Notes: a model not told the origin generated them from the sequence alone. Positions 43,916-53,191 are shown, counted from the stretch's first letter. The stretch is 64,000 bases of DNA from Jeongeupia chitinilytica (GCF_014652315.1 NZ_BMYO01000005.1:62001-126000); one strand, 5' to 3'. A program made the numbers and translations.

Positions 43916-46911
43916 ATACCCGAATGAAAATCCTGCCCGCTCTGCTTGCGCTCTCGCTGGCTGCGCCGGCCATCAGTGCCGTTGAACAGAACTTCGACCT
44001 TGGCGACGGGGTCAGCAGTTATCGCCGCTTCATCATCTATCCGCATTTGCAGAAAGGGTTCGCCTCGCTGCAGCGCGGTGACGATCGCCGGGCGATCACC
44101 GAGTTTGAAGCCGCACGGCGGCTGGCGCCCGGCAATGCCACGATCGCGCTCTATCTGGCCAATGCCTACGAGCGCGCCGGCCAGCCTGATCGTGCCGAGG
44201 TGGTGCTCGAAGAGGCGCGGCGGCAGACGCCGAACGATGCCCGGGTCACCCAGGCGCTGGCTTCGTTGCAGGGGCTCAAGGCCGGCAATCCGTTCGACGA
44301 CGAGCCCGAGCTTGCGTCCGCCCCACCACCGGCGGCCGAGTCCGCAGCGCAGCCGGCACCAGCAGCGCCCGAATCGGCGGCGGCGGTCGATTGTACGCAG
44401 CAGCAGACGCCGACCTGCCGTGCCATTGCCGGCAACGCCGCGTTGCGTGCAGGCCAGCTGGCCAAGGCGCAGGCCGAGCTCGACGATGCCGAGTTTGCCG
44501 CCACCCCTGAAGGCGTCGCACTGCGCCGCGCGCTGGTGCAGCGGGCGATTTACCTCAAGGACTGGTCGCGGGCCGAGTCGCAACTGGCGGTGCTGAAGTC
44601 GGCTGGCCAGCTGCGCGCCAACGAACGCAGTCAGTGGATCAACCTGCTGCTGGCCCAGGGCAGGCTCGGCGCGGCACAAGCCCTGCTCGACGAGGGGGGC
44701 GTGCGTGCGCAAGACCAGCTTGCCTATGCGCAGGCGCTGGCGCGTCAGGGCGACAGTGCGGCGCTGGGCCGTTATCTGGCCGGTACGCGCCCGGCATTCT
44801 CGGCTGCGGCCGACGAAACCCAGTGGATGGGCCTGCTCCGGCAGACGAAACGCGACGAGCTGTACGCCGGCTATGCGCCACGCTTTGCGGCCAACCGCCG
44901 GGATCAGGCCGAGGTGCTGGTGCCGAAACTGCTGGCGAAGGGTGATGATGCCTCGGCACAGAAGCTGCTGGACCAGCTGCCAGCCGATGCCCTGCTGGCG
45001 GAGCGCTTCGCGCTCAGCCTCAAGCGGGGCGAGCTGCCGCAGGCGGGCCGCCAGGCCAGGGCCTTGCTGCGCGAGCGTGGCAACGATCCGGCGCTGGTCG
45101 ACTCGCTCAGTTACCAGCTGATCCAGACGGGTGGCGCCGAGCAGGCCATGCACCTGTTGCTCGACGGCTACCCGTTTACCGACATGCCGCCATTGCGCCG
45201 CGCCGCATTGCAGCAGCGACTGGCATTGCTGATCAACGAGCATCCGGCGCTGCTGAGCGAAACCGACAAGGCGACGCTGTCCCGGCCGCTGGATACCGTC
45301 GGCCAGCGCAGCCGCCAGGCGGCGATGTTCGGGGGAATGAAAGACTGCAAGCAGGTCCGGACACTGCTCGGCGACCTCTCGCCCGCCTATGATCAGGACG
45401 CTTGGATGCGGCTGGGCGACTGCTATCGCGAACCGGCACCGGGACTGGCGCAATACAGCTACGCGGAAGCAGAGCTGCGCGGTGCCGGGAGCGACGCGAC
45501 GCGTGCACTGGCGTACCAGGCTTTTGCCGCCAAGGACTACTCGTCCGCCTTGCAGGCCTGGCAGTCGCTGCCGCAGGACGAACTCAAGCCGGCGGAGCTG
45601 CTGTCCGCAGCAACGACCGCGGTCAGTGCCGGCGACAAGGTGGCCGCACACCGATGGCTCGACGCTTATGCCGCAGGCGAAGGCAAGCAGGATGACCAGT
45701 ACTGGTCACTGCGTGCACAGTCCGAAACCGACCCGGTGCGGCAACGCGAAGCGCTGGAACGGGCGATCGACCTGCATCCCGAGGTGGGCTATTACCTCAG
45801 CCTTGCATCGCTGCAGAGCGATGCCGGCGACTTCAAGGGGGCGCTGGACAGCCTGAAGTGCGCGCAGGCATTGCAGCCCGACGATCCTGAAACGCAGATT
45901 GCACTGGGCTACGCCTACTGGCGTGCCGGCGATGCGGCCAAGGCGCGCGAGATGCTCGAGCAGGCGCGCCGGCACTATCCGGACGATCCGGCCGTCATCC
46001 AGCAACTGGTTTACGCCAACCAGCGTTTGTCCGACAACCGCAACGCACGCCAATACGCGCGTCAGGTCATCGACCAGCTGAACGCCTATCCGCAGGACGA
46101 GAAAACCGACGAAATGCTGGACCAGTGGTTCGGCTTCCGCCGGTTGCACGAGGACCTCGGTCGTCGCTGGACGTTCAGCGCGGGGGCCTTCAGCGGCACC
46201 AACACCGGCGGCGTGGCCAATGCCGCCGAGCCGGGAACGGCCTACCGCAGCTACGCGCAGGTCGAGGCGGCTTACCGGCTGGGTGACCCACCCATCCGCA
46301 ATGGCCGGACGCTGGAGGCATACGCGCGTATCTTTGCCGGCAGTGGCGACAGCAACAATGGTTACGATGCGCTGCCCATCTATTCGCCGATGCTCGGTGC
46401 AGGTCTGCGCTGGAAGCCGTTCGGCGAGCGGACCTTCTATCTGGCTGCCGAAGCCCAGACGCCGCTGGACCGAGGCGGCAACGGCGAGTTCGACTACATG
46501 CTGCGCGCCAGTGCATCCTTGCTGAATGACGGTCGTTTCAGCGACGACTGGCATGAGTCCGGACGCGGCTGGCTGGCGCAGAACCTTTATCTGGATGCCG
46601 CCTACTACATCAAGGCACAACGGACTGCGGCAACCGCCGACTACCGGTTGAGCTACCACAAAAAGGTGTTCAGCAAGGCCCAGACGGTCGAGCCGTATGC
46701 CCACGTCCAGTACAACCTGACTCATGACGACACGGGTGACAGCACCGACTTCCGTGCCGGCGTCGGCGTTCGCTGGAACTTCTGGTACGGCGAGAGCGAG
46801 TACGATGCCTACCGGCACAAGAACAGCGTCGGCATCGAGTTCCAGCACGCTTTCGACACCTATCTCGACGAGAACAATACCGTGTTCCTGACTTTCGGAG
46901 GCATCTGGTGA
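43912..46911 (+). CDS. nfrA: Nfr-type outer-membrane export/receptor protein
   Basis: A 999-residue outer-membrane protein, close in size to E. coli NfrA (phage N4 receptor). A signal peptide (MKILPALLALSLAAPAISA, from the second Met at 43924 or the first at 43912) is followed by TPR-like helical repeats in the periplasm (about 40-710; LQPDDPETQIALGYAYWRAG is a clear unit) and a C-terminal beta barrel (about 740-999) ending in VFLTFGGIW. The start overlaps the nfrB stop (ATGA). In E. coli NfrA moves or displays the glycan made by NfrB; the same is inferred here. Confidence 0.92.
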   Translation: MNTRMKILPALLALSLAAPAISAVEQNFDLGDGVSSYRRFIIYPHLQKGFASLQRGDDRRAITEFEAARRLAPGNATIALYLANAYERAGQPDRAEVVLEEARRQTPNDARVTQALASLQGLKAGNPFDDEPELASAPPPAAESAAQPAPAAPESAAAVDCTQQQTPTCRAIAGNAALRAGQLAKAQAELDDAEFAATPEGVALRRALVQRAIYLKDWSRAESQLAVLKSAGQLRANERSQWINLLLAQGRLGAAQALLDEGGVRAQDQLAYAQALARQGDSAALGRYLAGTRPAFSAAADETQWMGLLRQTKRDELYAGYAPRFAANRRDQAEVLVPKLLAKGDDASAQKLLDQLPADALLAERFALSLKRGELPQAGRQARALLRERGNDPALVDSLSYQLIQTGGAEQAMHLLLDGYPFTDMPPLRRAALQQRLALLINEHPALLSETDKATLSRPLDTVGQRSRQAAMFGGMKDCKQVRTLLGDLSPAYDQDAWMRLGDCYREPAPGLAQYSYAEAELRGAGSDATRALAYQAFAAKDYSSALQAWQSLPQDELKPAELLSAATTAVSAGDKVAAHRWLDAYAAGEGKQDDQYWSLRAQSETDPVRQREALERAIDLHPEVGYYLSLASLQSDAGDFKGALDSLKCAQALQPDDPETQIALGYAYWRAGDAAKAREMLEQARRHYPDDPAVIQQLVYANQRLSDNRNARQYARQVIDQLNAYPQDEKTDEMLDQWFGFRRLHEDLGRRWTFSAGAFSGTNTGGVANAAEPGTAYRSYAQVEAAYRLGDPPIRNGRTLEAYARIFAGSGDSNNGYDALPIYSPMLGAGLRWKPFGERTFYLAAEAQTPLDRGGNGEFDYMLRASASLLNDGRFSDDWHESGRGWLAQNLYLDAAYYIKAQRTAATADYRLSYHKKVFSKAQTVEPYAHVQYNLTHDDTGDSTDFRAGVGVRWNFWYGESEYDAYRHKNSVGIEFQHAFDTYLDENNTVFLTFGGIW

Positions 46912-47819
46912 AGCGCCTGATCCGAAACGCGTTGATCGTACTGATGGCCCTGCCCGCACTGGCGCAAGCCATGACCGCGATCGTCTACCAGCCGCAGCTG
47001 CGCGATCGCGACGTGCCGGCGGCGAGCTGGCCGCACATCTTTGAAGTCGCCCGCTCGCAGGGGTTCGATACGCTGGTCGTGCAATGGACCCGGCACGGGG
47101 ATGGCTTCACCGTGCCCGCCGACCGGGACTGGCTGGCCGCGCGCTTTGACGATGCAGGCAAGGCCGGGTTGAAGCTGGTGCTTGGGCTGTCGGCCGATCC
47201 GGATTTCTTCATTCGCCAGCAGCAGCCGGTACGCGTGCTTGACGGCTATTTCCGGCGATTGTCGCGCGACGACGCAGTGCTGGCCAAATACTGGGCCGCG
47301 CGGCTGGACCCCAAGTTGATCAGCGGCTGGTATCTGGCCGCGGAAATCGACGATGCGCGCTGGCGCGATGCGGATGCCAATGCCGTGCTGACAAAATTCC
47401 TGAGCGACGAGGCCAGGCGTCTGCGTTCGGTACTCGACCGGCCGGTCTACGCGAGCAGTTTCTTTGTCGGCAACATGGCGCCAGCCACCTATGCCAGCAT
47501 GATCGGCCAGCTCGGGCGTGACAGCGGCATCCGACTCTGGGTACAGGACGGGGCCGGAACCGGACGGCTCAACGTTGCCGAACGACAGGTCTATCTCGAC
47601 GCGGTCAGTGACCGGGCCAACGATTGCCAGAACACTGCCGGCCGTGGCGTGGTGTACGAGCTGTTCATCCAGACCGGGGACGACACGGCGTTCAAGGCCA
47701 AGCCTGTACCCGTGGCAGAGGCGCGGCACATCCTGGACAAGCGCGCCGCCTGCGGCGGCGACAGCGTGTTCTTCTCGCTGCGCTATCTGCCCGCACTCAA
47801 CGGCGTGCTGCCGTACTGA
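46908..47819 (+). CDS. DUF4434 periplasmic protein of the nfr operon
   Basis: A 303-residue exported protein with a signal peptide (ALIVLMALPALAQA) and a TIM-barrel-like DUF4434 domain: SQGFDTLVVQWTRHGDG, KLVLGLSADPDFF, LISGWYLAAEIDD, and a late YELFIQ. Such domains resemble glycoside hydrolases; the Glu in YLAAEIDD and that in YELFIQ are candidate catalytic acids. The start GTG overlaps the nfrA stop by four bases, so it is part of the same operon. It occupies the place of ybcH in the E. coli nfr locus. A trimming or release role for the polymer is inferred. Confidence 0.75.
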   Translation: MKRLIRNALIVLMALPALAQAMTAIVYQPQLRDRDVPAASWPHIFEVARSQGFDTLVVQWTRHGDGFTVPADRDWLAARFDDAGKAGLKLVLGLSADPDFFIRQQQPVRVLDGYFRRLSRDDAVLAKYWAARLDPKLISGWYLAAEIDDARWRDADANAVLTKFLSDEARRLRSVLDRPVYASSFFVGNMAPATYASMIGQLGRDSGIRLWVQDGAGTGRLNVAERQVYLDAVSDRANDCQNTAGRGVVYELFIQTGDDTAFKAKPVPVAEARHILDKRAACGGDSVFFSLRYLPALNGVLPY

Positions 47820-47831
47820 GTGCAGACACAC

Positions 47832-48308
47832 TCAGATGCGCATTGCCACGAACAGTCCGCTGATCAGCACGACGACGGTCAGGCCGAAGCGCAGGCGCAT
47901 GAACCATTGCGGGTAGTGGGTCGGATCGCTGCGGTTCAGCAGCACGTCGGCGCCGTACTGGGCGACGAACATCGCCAGCAACAGCCAGATGCCGACCCGC
48001 CACGGTGCAAGGATCGCCGCCCATGCGATCAACGGCGGCAGCACGGCCCAGCTCATGCGCATCCAGCGCTCACCGTTGTTCAGGTCCGGTTCGAGCCCGA
48101 GGGCCCAGTGCAGGCCGCCAAGAAAGCTCAGAATGCTGGCCGCATAGGCGAAGTAGGTTGTCAGAGCATGACCGCGGGTCAGCGGTTCCGCGCTCCACGC
48201 GAGAACGGCGAAGAAAATGAACGGCAGCAGCCCGGCCGTGCCGAGCACCAGTGCGGGCAGCGGAATGCGATCGCCGGGGCCGGCGTGCGAATGAAGCGAG
48301 AGTTGCAT
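47832..48308 (-). CDS. DUF3429 membrane protein
   Basis: A 158-residue protein with five hydrophobic segments: LVLGTAGLLPFIFFAVLAW, SILSFLGGLHWALGLE, and two more pairs. The SFLGGLHWALG motif is the family hallmark. GGAG is ahead of ATG 48308. The function is unknown. It is convergent with the nfr operon. Confidence 0.88.
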   Translation of the reverse strand: MQLSLHSHAGPGDRIPLPALVLGTAGLLPFIFFAVLAWSAEPLTRGHALTTYFAYAASILSFLGGLHWALGLEPDLNNGERWMRMSWAVLPPLIAWAAILAPWRVGIWLLLAMFVAQYGADVLLNRSDPTHYPQWFMRLRFGLTVVVLISGLFVAMRI

Positions 48309-48422
48309 GACCGTCTCCGGTGAAGGACTCCGATACAGCTTGGAGTCGTCATTGCGCCGGGGGTTCATCGCCGTCGCCGGTGCTTGGGCGTACGATACGA
48401 CAGGTCAAACAGGGAGAAAGGC

Positions 48423-49193
48423 ATGATCAAGGGCATCATCAGTGACATGGATGGCGTGGTCTATCGCGGCAAGCAGCTGATTCCGGGGGCGCAGGCCTTC
48501 GTCAAGCGCCTGCTGGATGCCCAAACGCCGTTTCTGTTCCTGACCAACAACGCCGAACAGACGCCGCTGGACCTCAAGCTCAAGCTGCAGCAGCTGGGCA
48601 TTCCGGGGCTGACGGAAGACAACTTCATCACCAGTGCCATGGCGACGGCGATGTTCCTCAAGCAGCAGAAAGCGCATGCGACGGTCTTCGTCGTCGGTGG
48701 CGGCGGCCTGATCAACGAGCTCTACAATGTCGGCTTTTCGATCTCCGAATCGCATCCGGACTATGTCGTGGTCAGCAAGACGACGAGTTTCTCGTTCGAG
48801 CAGCTGAAGAAAGCGGTGCGGTTGATCGATGGCGGTGCCAAGTTCATCGGCACCAATCCGGACATGATCGATCCGATCGAGGGCGGGCACGAGCCGGCCG
48901 CCGGGACTTTGCTGGCGGCGATCTCGGCCGCAACCGGCAAGCAGCCCTATATCGTCGGCAAGCCCAATGCGCTGATGATGATGCTTGCAGCACGCAAGCT
49001 CGGTCTGCATCCGGAAGAAGCGCTGATGGTCGGCGACCGAATGGACACCGACATTGTCGGCGGCATGGAGGCGGGGATGAAGACCGCGCTGGTGCTCTCG
49101 GGCGTGACCACGCAGGACATGATCGACGACTTTCCGTACCGGCCTGACTACGTGTTTCAGAACGTCGGCGAGATATCGCTCGAGGGACTGTAA
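48423..49193 (+). CDS. HAD-IIA phosphatase (NagD-like)
   Basis: A 256-residue HAD-superfamily phosphatase. Motif I ISDMDGVVYRG, motif II FLTNN, motif III Lys in VGKPN, and motif IV MVGDRMDTDI are present, with the C2 cap between. E. coli NagD acts on nucleotides and lies with nag genes; this one stands alone, so the substrate is open. AGGGAGAAAGG precedes ATG 48423. It overlaps the convergent diguanylate cyclase by 37 bases. Confidence 0.9.
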   Translation: MIKGIISDMDGVVYRGKQLIPGAQAFVKRLLDAQTPFLFLTNNAEQTPLDLKLKLQQLGIPGLTEDNFITSAMATAMFLKQQKAHATVFVVGGGGLINELYNVGFSISESHPDYVVVSKTTSFSFEQLKKAVRLIDGGAKFIGTNPDMIDPIEGGHEPAAGTLLAAISAATGKQPYIVGKPNALMMMLAARKLGLHPEEALMVGDRMDTDIVGGMEAGMKTALVLSGVTTQDMIDDFPYRPDYVFQNVGEISLEGL

Positions 49194-50401
49194 AGCGCGT
49201 TGCCGAGCTCGGGGGCTAGCGACAGTACCGGTGCCGCAATCACCCGGTTGCGGCCGCAATGCTTGGCCCGGTAGAGCGCGGCATCGGCCTCGGTGAATGT
49301 TGCTTCCGCCGACGGGTCGGCATCGTGGCGCAGCGCCGCGACCCCGAACGAGGCAGTCACGCCCAGCGTGTGGCCGGCATGCTGGACCACCATGGCGGCG
49401 ATTGCCTCGCAATAGCGCGTTGCCGCATCGGTGGCCGCTGCGAGCGTGGTTTCCGGCATCAGGATGGCGAATTCTTCGCCGCCGATACGGGCGACGAGGT
49501 CGGGCTGGCGCGACATCGACTGCAGCGTCGCACTGACCGCCCTGAGTACCGCATCACCGCCCGGATGTCCCCAGTTGTCGTTGATTGCCTTGAAGTAATC
49601 GAGGTCGACGAGAATCAGCGACACCGGGAGTTCGTAGCGCTGTGCCCGCAGGTGCTCCGCTTCGAGTTGTTGCATGAACACGCGCCGGTTGGCGAGGCCG
49701 GTCAGTCCGTCCGTCATGGCCAGCATCTTCAGTTCACGGCGCTGGCTGGAGACGACGATCAGCCCGCCGGCAAGGACGGCGCCCAGCGCAACGAGTGCCG
49801 CCAGCAAGACCAGCGTGAAACGGCCCGTTTCGATCAGCAGGACCCGCTGTGCTTCATCGGCCTTGGCGATGGCGTTGCTGGTTTCGAGCGAAATCAGGTT
49901 GACCAGCTGGCCACCGTCATCAAGCAGGGTGCGCATGCGTGCCCGGTTCGCCGGCTCGTTGTCGCCGTGCAGGACCAGCGTCCGCAGTTGCTGGAGGGTT
50001 GCATCCAGCTTGCCGCGGTACTGCTGCAGCCGGCTCAGGTGCAGGGGCGAGAGCGCGGCGCGGCGAAAGCTGGCTTCGACGAGGTCCAGCTGCAGCTTCA
50101 GCAATTCCTCGACGTTCTGGTAGGGCAGTATCACGTCGTCCGGGGTGCCGAGCATGCGTGCCTCGACCACCGAGTTGAGGCGCTCCCATACGGCCGAAAG
50201 GCGGGCACTGTGATAGCCGACGACGCTGGAGGGCTTGTCGAAGGTGCGCTGCATGCTGTTGAACACGGTCGCCGCGCTGGCGACGAGGGCCATGCCGATG
50301 ATGAACAATGCACCCGAGAGCAGCAGGCTGGTCCGGTAGCGATAGCAGAACCGGCTTATTCGGCTGTAACCGGTTTGATCGAAACGAGATTCCAGATCCA
50401 T
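49157..50401 (-). CDS. membrane diguanylate cyclase (GGDEF)
   Basis: A 414-residue enzyme that makes cyclic di-GMP from two GTP. Transmembrane helices lie at about 25-45 and 195-215 and flank a helical periplasmic domain of about 150 residues. The GGDEF domain starts LAMTDGLTGLANRRVF, and its A site is RIGGEEFAILMP. An R-x-x-D (RQPD) five residues ahead is an intact inhibitory I-site. The start at 50401 has GGGGAA upstream and lies inside the previous gene by 46 bases. It is thus co-translated with the Moco-like protein, which may control it. Neighbour of the c-di-GMP-binding NfrB. Confidence 0.93.
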   Translation of the reverse strand: MDLESRFDQTGYSRISRFCYRYRTSLLLSGALFIIGMALVASAATVFNSMQRTFDKPSSVVGYHSARLSAVWERLNSVVEARMLGTPDDVILPYQNVEELLKLQLDLVEASFRRAALSPLHLSRLQQYRGKLDATLQQLRTLVLHGDNEPANRARMRTLLDDGGQLVNLISLETSNAIAKADEAQRVLLIETGRFTLVLLAALVALGAVLAGGLIVVSSQRRELKMLAMTDGLTGLANRRVFMQQLEAEHLRAQRYELPVSLILVDLDYFKAINDNWGHPGGDAVLRAVSATLQSMSRQPDLVARIGGEEFAILMPETTLAAATDAATRYCEAIAAMVVQHAGHTLGVTASFGVAALRHDADPSAEATFTEADAALYRAKHCGRNRVIAAPVLSLAPELGNALYSPSSDISPTF

Positions 50402-50895
50402 AGCATTCCCCGGGTCGACTCGAGCGACGCCGTTTCGTCGGGCCACAGCAAGCGCAGCGGCCCCTTTTGTCTGATACCGATTTCACGCGTTTCAAACCGT
50501 GTGGCGATCAGCGGATCGCGCCGCAGCCATTCGGCGGCGTTGATGTCGATCGTGTAGCGGTCGGCCGCCGAGAAACGCAGCACCTTGCTGTTCGCAAGTC
50601 CGTAGCGTTTGAGTACGTCGTTGAGCCTGACCCCCTGAAAGGTGCCGCGTTCGCCCCAGATCAGCGCCAGCTTTACCTTGTAGTGCGGGAGTGATTCCAG
50701 ATCGGCCAGCGTCAGCATGCGTACCTGCCGGCCATCGCCGATTCTCAGCACGACTTCACGGTTTGCCGGCGCCGGCCAGAGCTGGGGGTCGGGTTGTACG
50801 TCGGTCGCCGCTGCCCACGACGTCCCCTGAAGGAACAGCGCAGTCGTCGCGAGCGTCCATAGCGGGGCGTGGAAAATGCGCAAAATTTTGCGCAT
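50356..50895 (-). CDS. periplasmic molybdopterin-oxidoreductase-like protein
   Basis: A 179-residue exported protein with a signal peptide (to about residue 29) and a short version of the molybdopterin-oxidoreductase fold: LTLADLESLPHYKVK, GTFQGVRLNDVLKRYGL and LRFSAADRYTIDINAAEW. The cofactor-binding Cys of true oxidoreductases is not visible, so it probably binds a ligand rather than acting as an enzyme. It overlaps the diguanylate cyclase by 46 bases. The gene pair looks like a sensor and its output. Confidence 0.75.
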   Translation of the reverse strand: MRKILRIFHAPLWTLATTALFLQGTSWAAATDVQPDPQLWPAPANREVVLRIGDGRQVRMLTLADLESLPHYKVKLALIWGERGTFQGVRLNDVLKRYGLANSKVLRFSAADRYTIDINAAEWLRRDPLIATRFETREIGIRQKGPLRLLWPDETASLESTRGMLWIWNLVSIKPVTAE

Positions 50896-51022
50896 GGCGA
50901 AAGCTCCGACTAATTTTGCGAAATTATAAGTCTACAGTGTCAGGCAGATCTATTTAACTTCAGCTTTCGAGTCTAGTTTTGTCCGTACGCTTACCAGGAC
51001 AATTCGGATGAGTGGCGGCCGT

Positions 51023-51898
51023 TCAGTGCAGTCGTTGCCGGCGGACCCAGATGCCCTCGGCGGTATACAGCACGATGGCAAGCCAGATCAGTGCAAAGCC
51101 GATGAACCTGGTCTGCCCGAACGGTTCGTGCCAGAGCCAGACGCCGAGCAGCAGCTGCACCGTTGGCCCGGTGTATTGCAGGATGCCGAGCAGCGATAGC
51201 GGAATGCGCCGGGCGCCGGCGGCAAAGAGCAGCAGCGGAATTGCGGTAATCGGTCCGGCCAGCAGGCACAGCAGCTGGACATTCGTGCCGGCAGTCACGA
51301 AACCGGCCTGACTGCTGCCGACCAGCCAGAGCAGGGCGCCGCCGGCAAACGGGAACAGCAGCAGTGTTTCCAGTGACAAGCCTTCGAGCGCACCGAGCGA
51401 AGCGGTTTTCCGCAGCAGGCCGTAAGTGCCGAAGGTGACGGCAAGCAGCAGGGCAATCCACGGCAACTGGCCGGTCTGCCACGTCAGCCAGCCGACGCCG
51501 GCTGCCGCGACGCCGATCGCCAGCCACTGGCCGGTGCGCAGCCGCTCTTTCAGGAACAGCACGCCGAACAGGACGTTGACCAGCGGATTGATGTAATAGC
51601 CGAGACTGGCATCGACAACCCGTCCGGCCTGAACGGCCCAGATGTAGGTGAACCAGTTGGCGCTGAGCAGCAGGGCCGAGGCCATGAAGCCCGCCAGCAG
51701 ACCGGGTTGCTGCCGCAGTTGGCCCAGCCAGGCCCACTGGCGGCGGACCAAGAGGATCGCGCCAAGGAAAACCAGCGACCAGACCATCCGGTGCAGCAGA
51801 ATTTCGCCGGCCGGAATACCGGTCAGCGCCTTGAGATAGACCGGCAGCAATCCCCAGATCAGGAAGGCCAGCGTCGCGTAAAGAATACCGATTTGCAT
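51023..51898 (-). CDS. rarD: EamA-family transporter RarD
   Basis: A ten-helix transporter of 291 residues. The N-terminal repeat reads GILYATLAFLIWGLLPVYLK and EILLHRMVWS, as in RarD (chloramphenicol-sensitive protein); the second repeat has LLGILQYTGPTVQLLLGVW. The substrate is unknown. It is a related but separate protein to that at 30767-31699. No operon partner. Confidence 0.9.
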   Translation of the reverse strand: MQIGILYATLAFLIWGLLPVYLKALTGIPAGEILLHRMVWSLVFLGAILLVRRQWAWLGQLRQQPGLLAGFMASALLLSANWFTYIWAVQAGRVVDASLGYYINPLVNVLFGVLFLKERLRTGQWLAIGVAAAGVGWLTWQTGQLPWIALLLAVTFGTYGLLRKTASLGALEGLSLETLLLFPFAGGALLWLVGSSQAGFVTAGTNVQLLCLLAGPITAIPLLLFAAGARRIPLSLLGILQYTGPTVQLLLGVWLWHEPFGQTRFIGFALIWLAIVLYTAEGIWVRRQRLH

Positions 51899-51995
51899 GG
51901 AGACGGACAGCGGAGGTGGCTGTTCAGTCTAAGCCAGTGGCGGCAAACGCGAAGCGCACAGACTGCACCGTTTAGGGGCGGAGCAGTCGCGACAT

Positions 51996-52580
51996 TCAGT
52001 GACCGCCGAGCGGGAGAACCGTCCGGCCGTAGGTTTCGTTCAGTACTTCGGCGATGGCCGTATAAACTGCCGATGCACCACAGACGATGCCGACGACGCC
52101 GGCACAGCGGGTCAAGGCCGGCGCGCCGGTGAACTCGGCCGCAGCGAGCAGGGCGAACAGTACCGTCAGCGTGCCGAACACCACGCGGGTGGCGATGCTG
52201 GCCCGCAGCGTGCCGGCAAACAGGCTCAGCGTGAACAGCCCCCACATCAGCATGTAGGCGCCCATGCCGGCCGCATTCTGTGCGTCGATCCAGCCGAGCT
52301 TCGGCAGGACGATCAGGGCGACCAGCGACAGCCAGAACATGCCGTACGAGGTGAAGGCAACGGTACCGAAGGTGTTGCCCTTTTTCCATTCCATGATCCC
52401 GGCAATCAGTTGCGCCAGCCCGCCATAGAAAATCCCCATGGCAAGAATCATGCTGCCAAGCGGAATCCAGCCGAGATTGGCAAAGTTGAGCAACACCGTG
52501 GTCATGCCGAAGCCGAGCAGGCCGAGCGGCGCAGGATTGGCGGTGGTGTCCTTGAATTGAACGAGCTGGATGTCCGACAT
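51996..52580 (-). CDS. satP: acetate/succinate uptake transporter (SatP/YaaH, GPR1/FUN34 family)
   Basis: A 194-residue inner-membrane channel for acetate with six helices. The family start N-P-A-P-L-G (ANPAPLGLLGFGMTTVLLNF) is present, with FYGGLAQLIAGIMEWKKGNTFG and TSYGMFWLS. AGGA precedes the ATG 52580. It stands alone. Confidence 0.94.
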   Translation of the reverse strand: MSDIQLVQFKDTTANPAPLGLLGFGMTTVLLNFANLGWIPLGSMILAMGIFYGGLAQLIAGIMEWKKGNTFGTVAFTSYGMFWLSLVALIVLPKLGWIDAQNAAGMGAYMLMWGLFTLSLFAGTLRASIATRVVFGTLTVLFALLAAAEFTGAPALTRCAGVVGIVCGASAVYTAIAEVLNETYGRTVLPLGGH

Positions 52581-52620
52581 GATGGTCCTGAGGTAATGAG
52601 GCCGGGCTGGCACCGGGCAT

Positions 52621-52649
52621 AAAAAAGGCCTGCCGAGCTGGCAGGCCTT
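52621..52649 (-). terminator. terminator of the DUF1857 gene
   Basis: Perfect arms AAGGCCTGCC (52625-52634) and GGCAGGCCTT (52640-52649), loop GAGCT, with an A6 run that is a T-run on the minus strand. Confidence 0.9.
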
Positions 52650-52711
52650 CGGGGTCGTGCGGATTATGCCGACCCCGTGGTCAGTGGCGATTGCGGCAGA
52701 TCAAGGCCGGG

Positions 52712-53191
52712 TCAACCCAGTTGACCCAGTACGGCCCATTCACGGATCTGGCGCATCATCTCGATGTCCATTTGCCGGTACGCCGCCTTCAGGTAGGCAA
52801 CGTAATTGGTCTCACCCTCGCTGGCGTTCGGGTCATGTTCCGGTACCGGCGTGTCGTAGACGAAACGCAGGAACAGGTGGCCTTCTTCCGGGGACTCGAT
52901 CGTGATGAGCAGCGAGCCGCCCTGATGCTGGTCGCTGGCTTCGGTGTCGAAGCGGATGCGGGCATGCGGCGCAAGCATGATCCGGTCGCGCACGGTGAAC
53001 TGCCCGAAGTCGACTTCCCGCAGCAACCAGTCACCGCCGCGCTCCAGCACGGCGACGCGTTCGATGTGCTCGAGAAAGCGTTGCGGTGCCTCGACGCGCA
53101 GCATCAGCCCATTCCACAGCTGGGTGGTCGTCAGCGCCACCACGGCCGGGTTGTTGGCATCGTTGACCTCGATCAGGTGCTCGAAACGCAT
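52712..53191 (-). CDS. DUF1857 / AtaL-like SRPBCC-fold protein
   Basis: A 159-residue soluble protein of the AtaL-like family: MRFEHLIEVNDANNP at the start, QLWNGLMLRVEAPQRFL next. It has a beta-rich helix-grip fold that binds hydrophobic ligands. The function is unknown. It starts 16 bases after the stop of rhlE and is likely read with it. Confidence 0.82.
   Translation of the reverse strand: MRFEHLIEVNDANNPAVVALTTTQLWNGLMLRVEAPQRFLEHIERVAVLERGGDWLLREVDFGQFTVRDRIMLAPHARIRFDTEASDQHQGGSLLITIESPEEGHLFLRFVYDTPVPEHDPNASEGETNYVAYLKAAYRQMDIEMMRQIREWAVLGQLG

Noticed and set aside
41702..45651. Two open frames of over 700 codons on the minus strand opposite nfrB and nfrA
   Set aside because: Both are antisense shadows of well-supported genes and have no family character.
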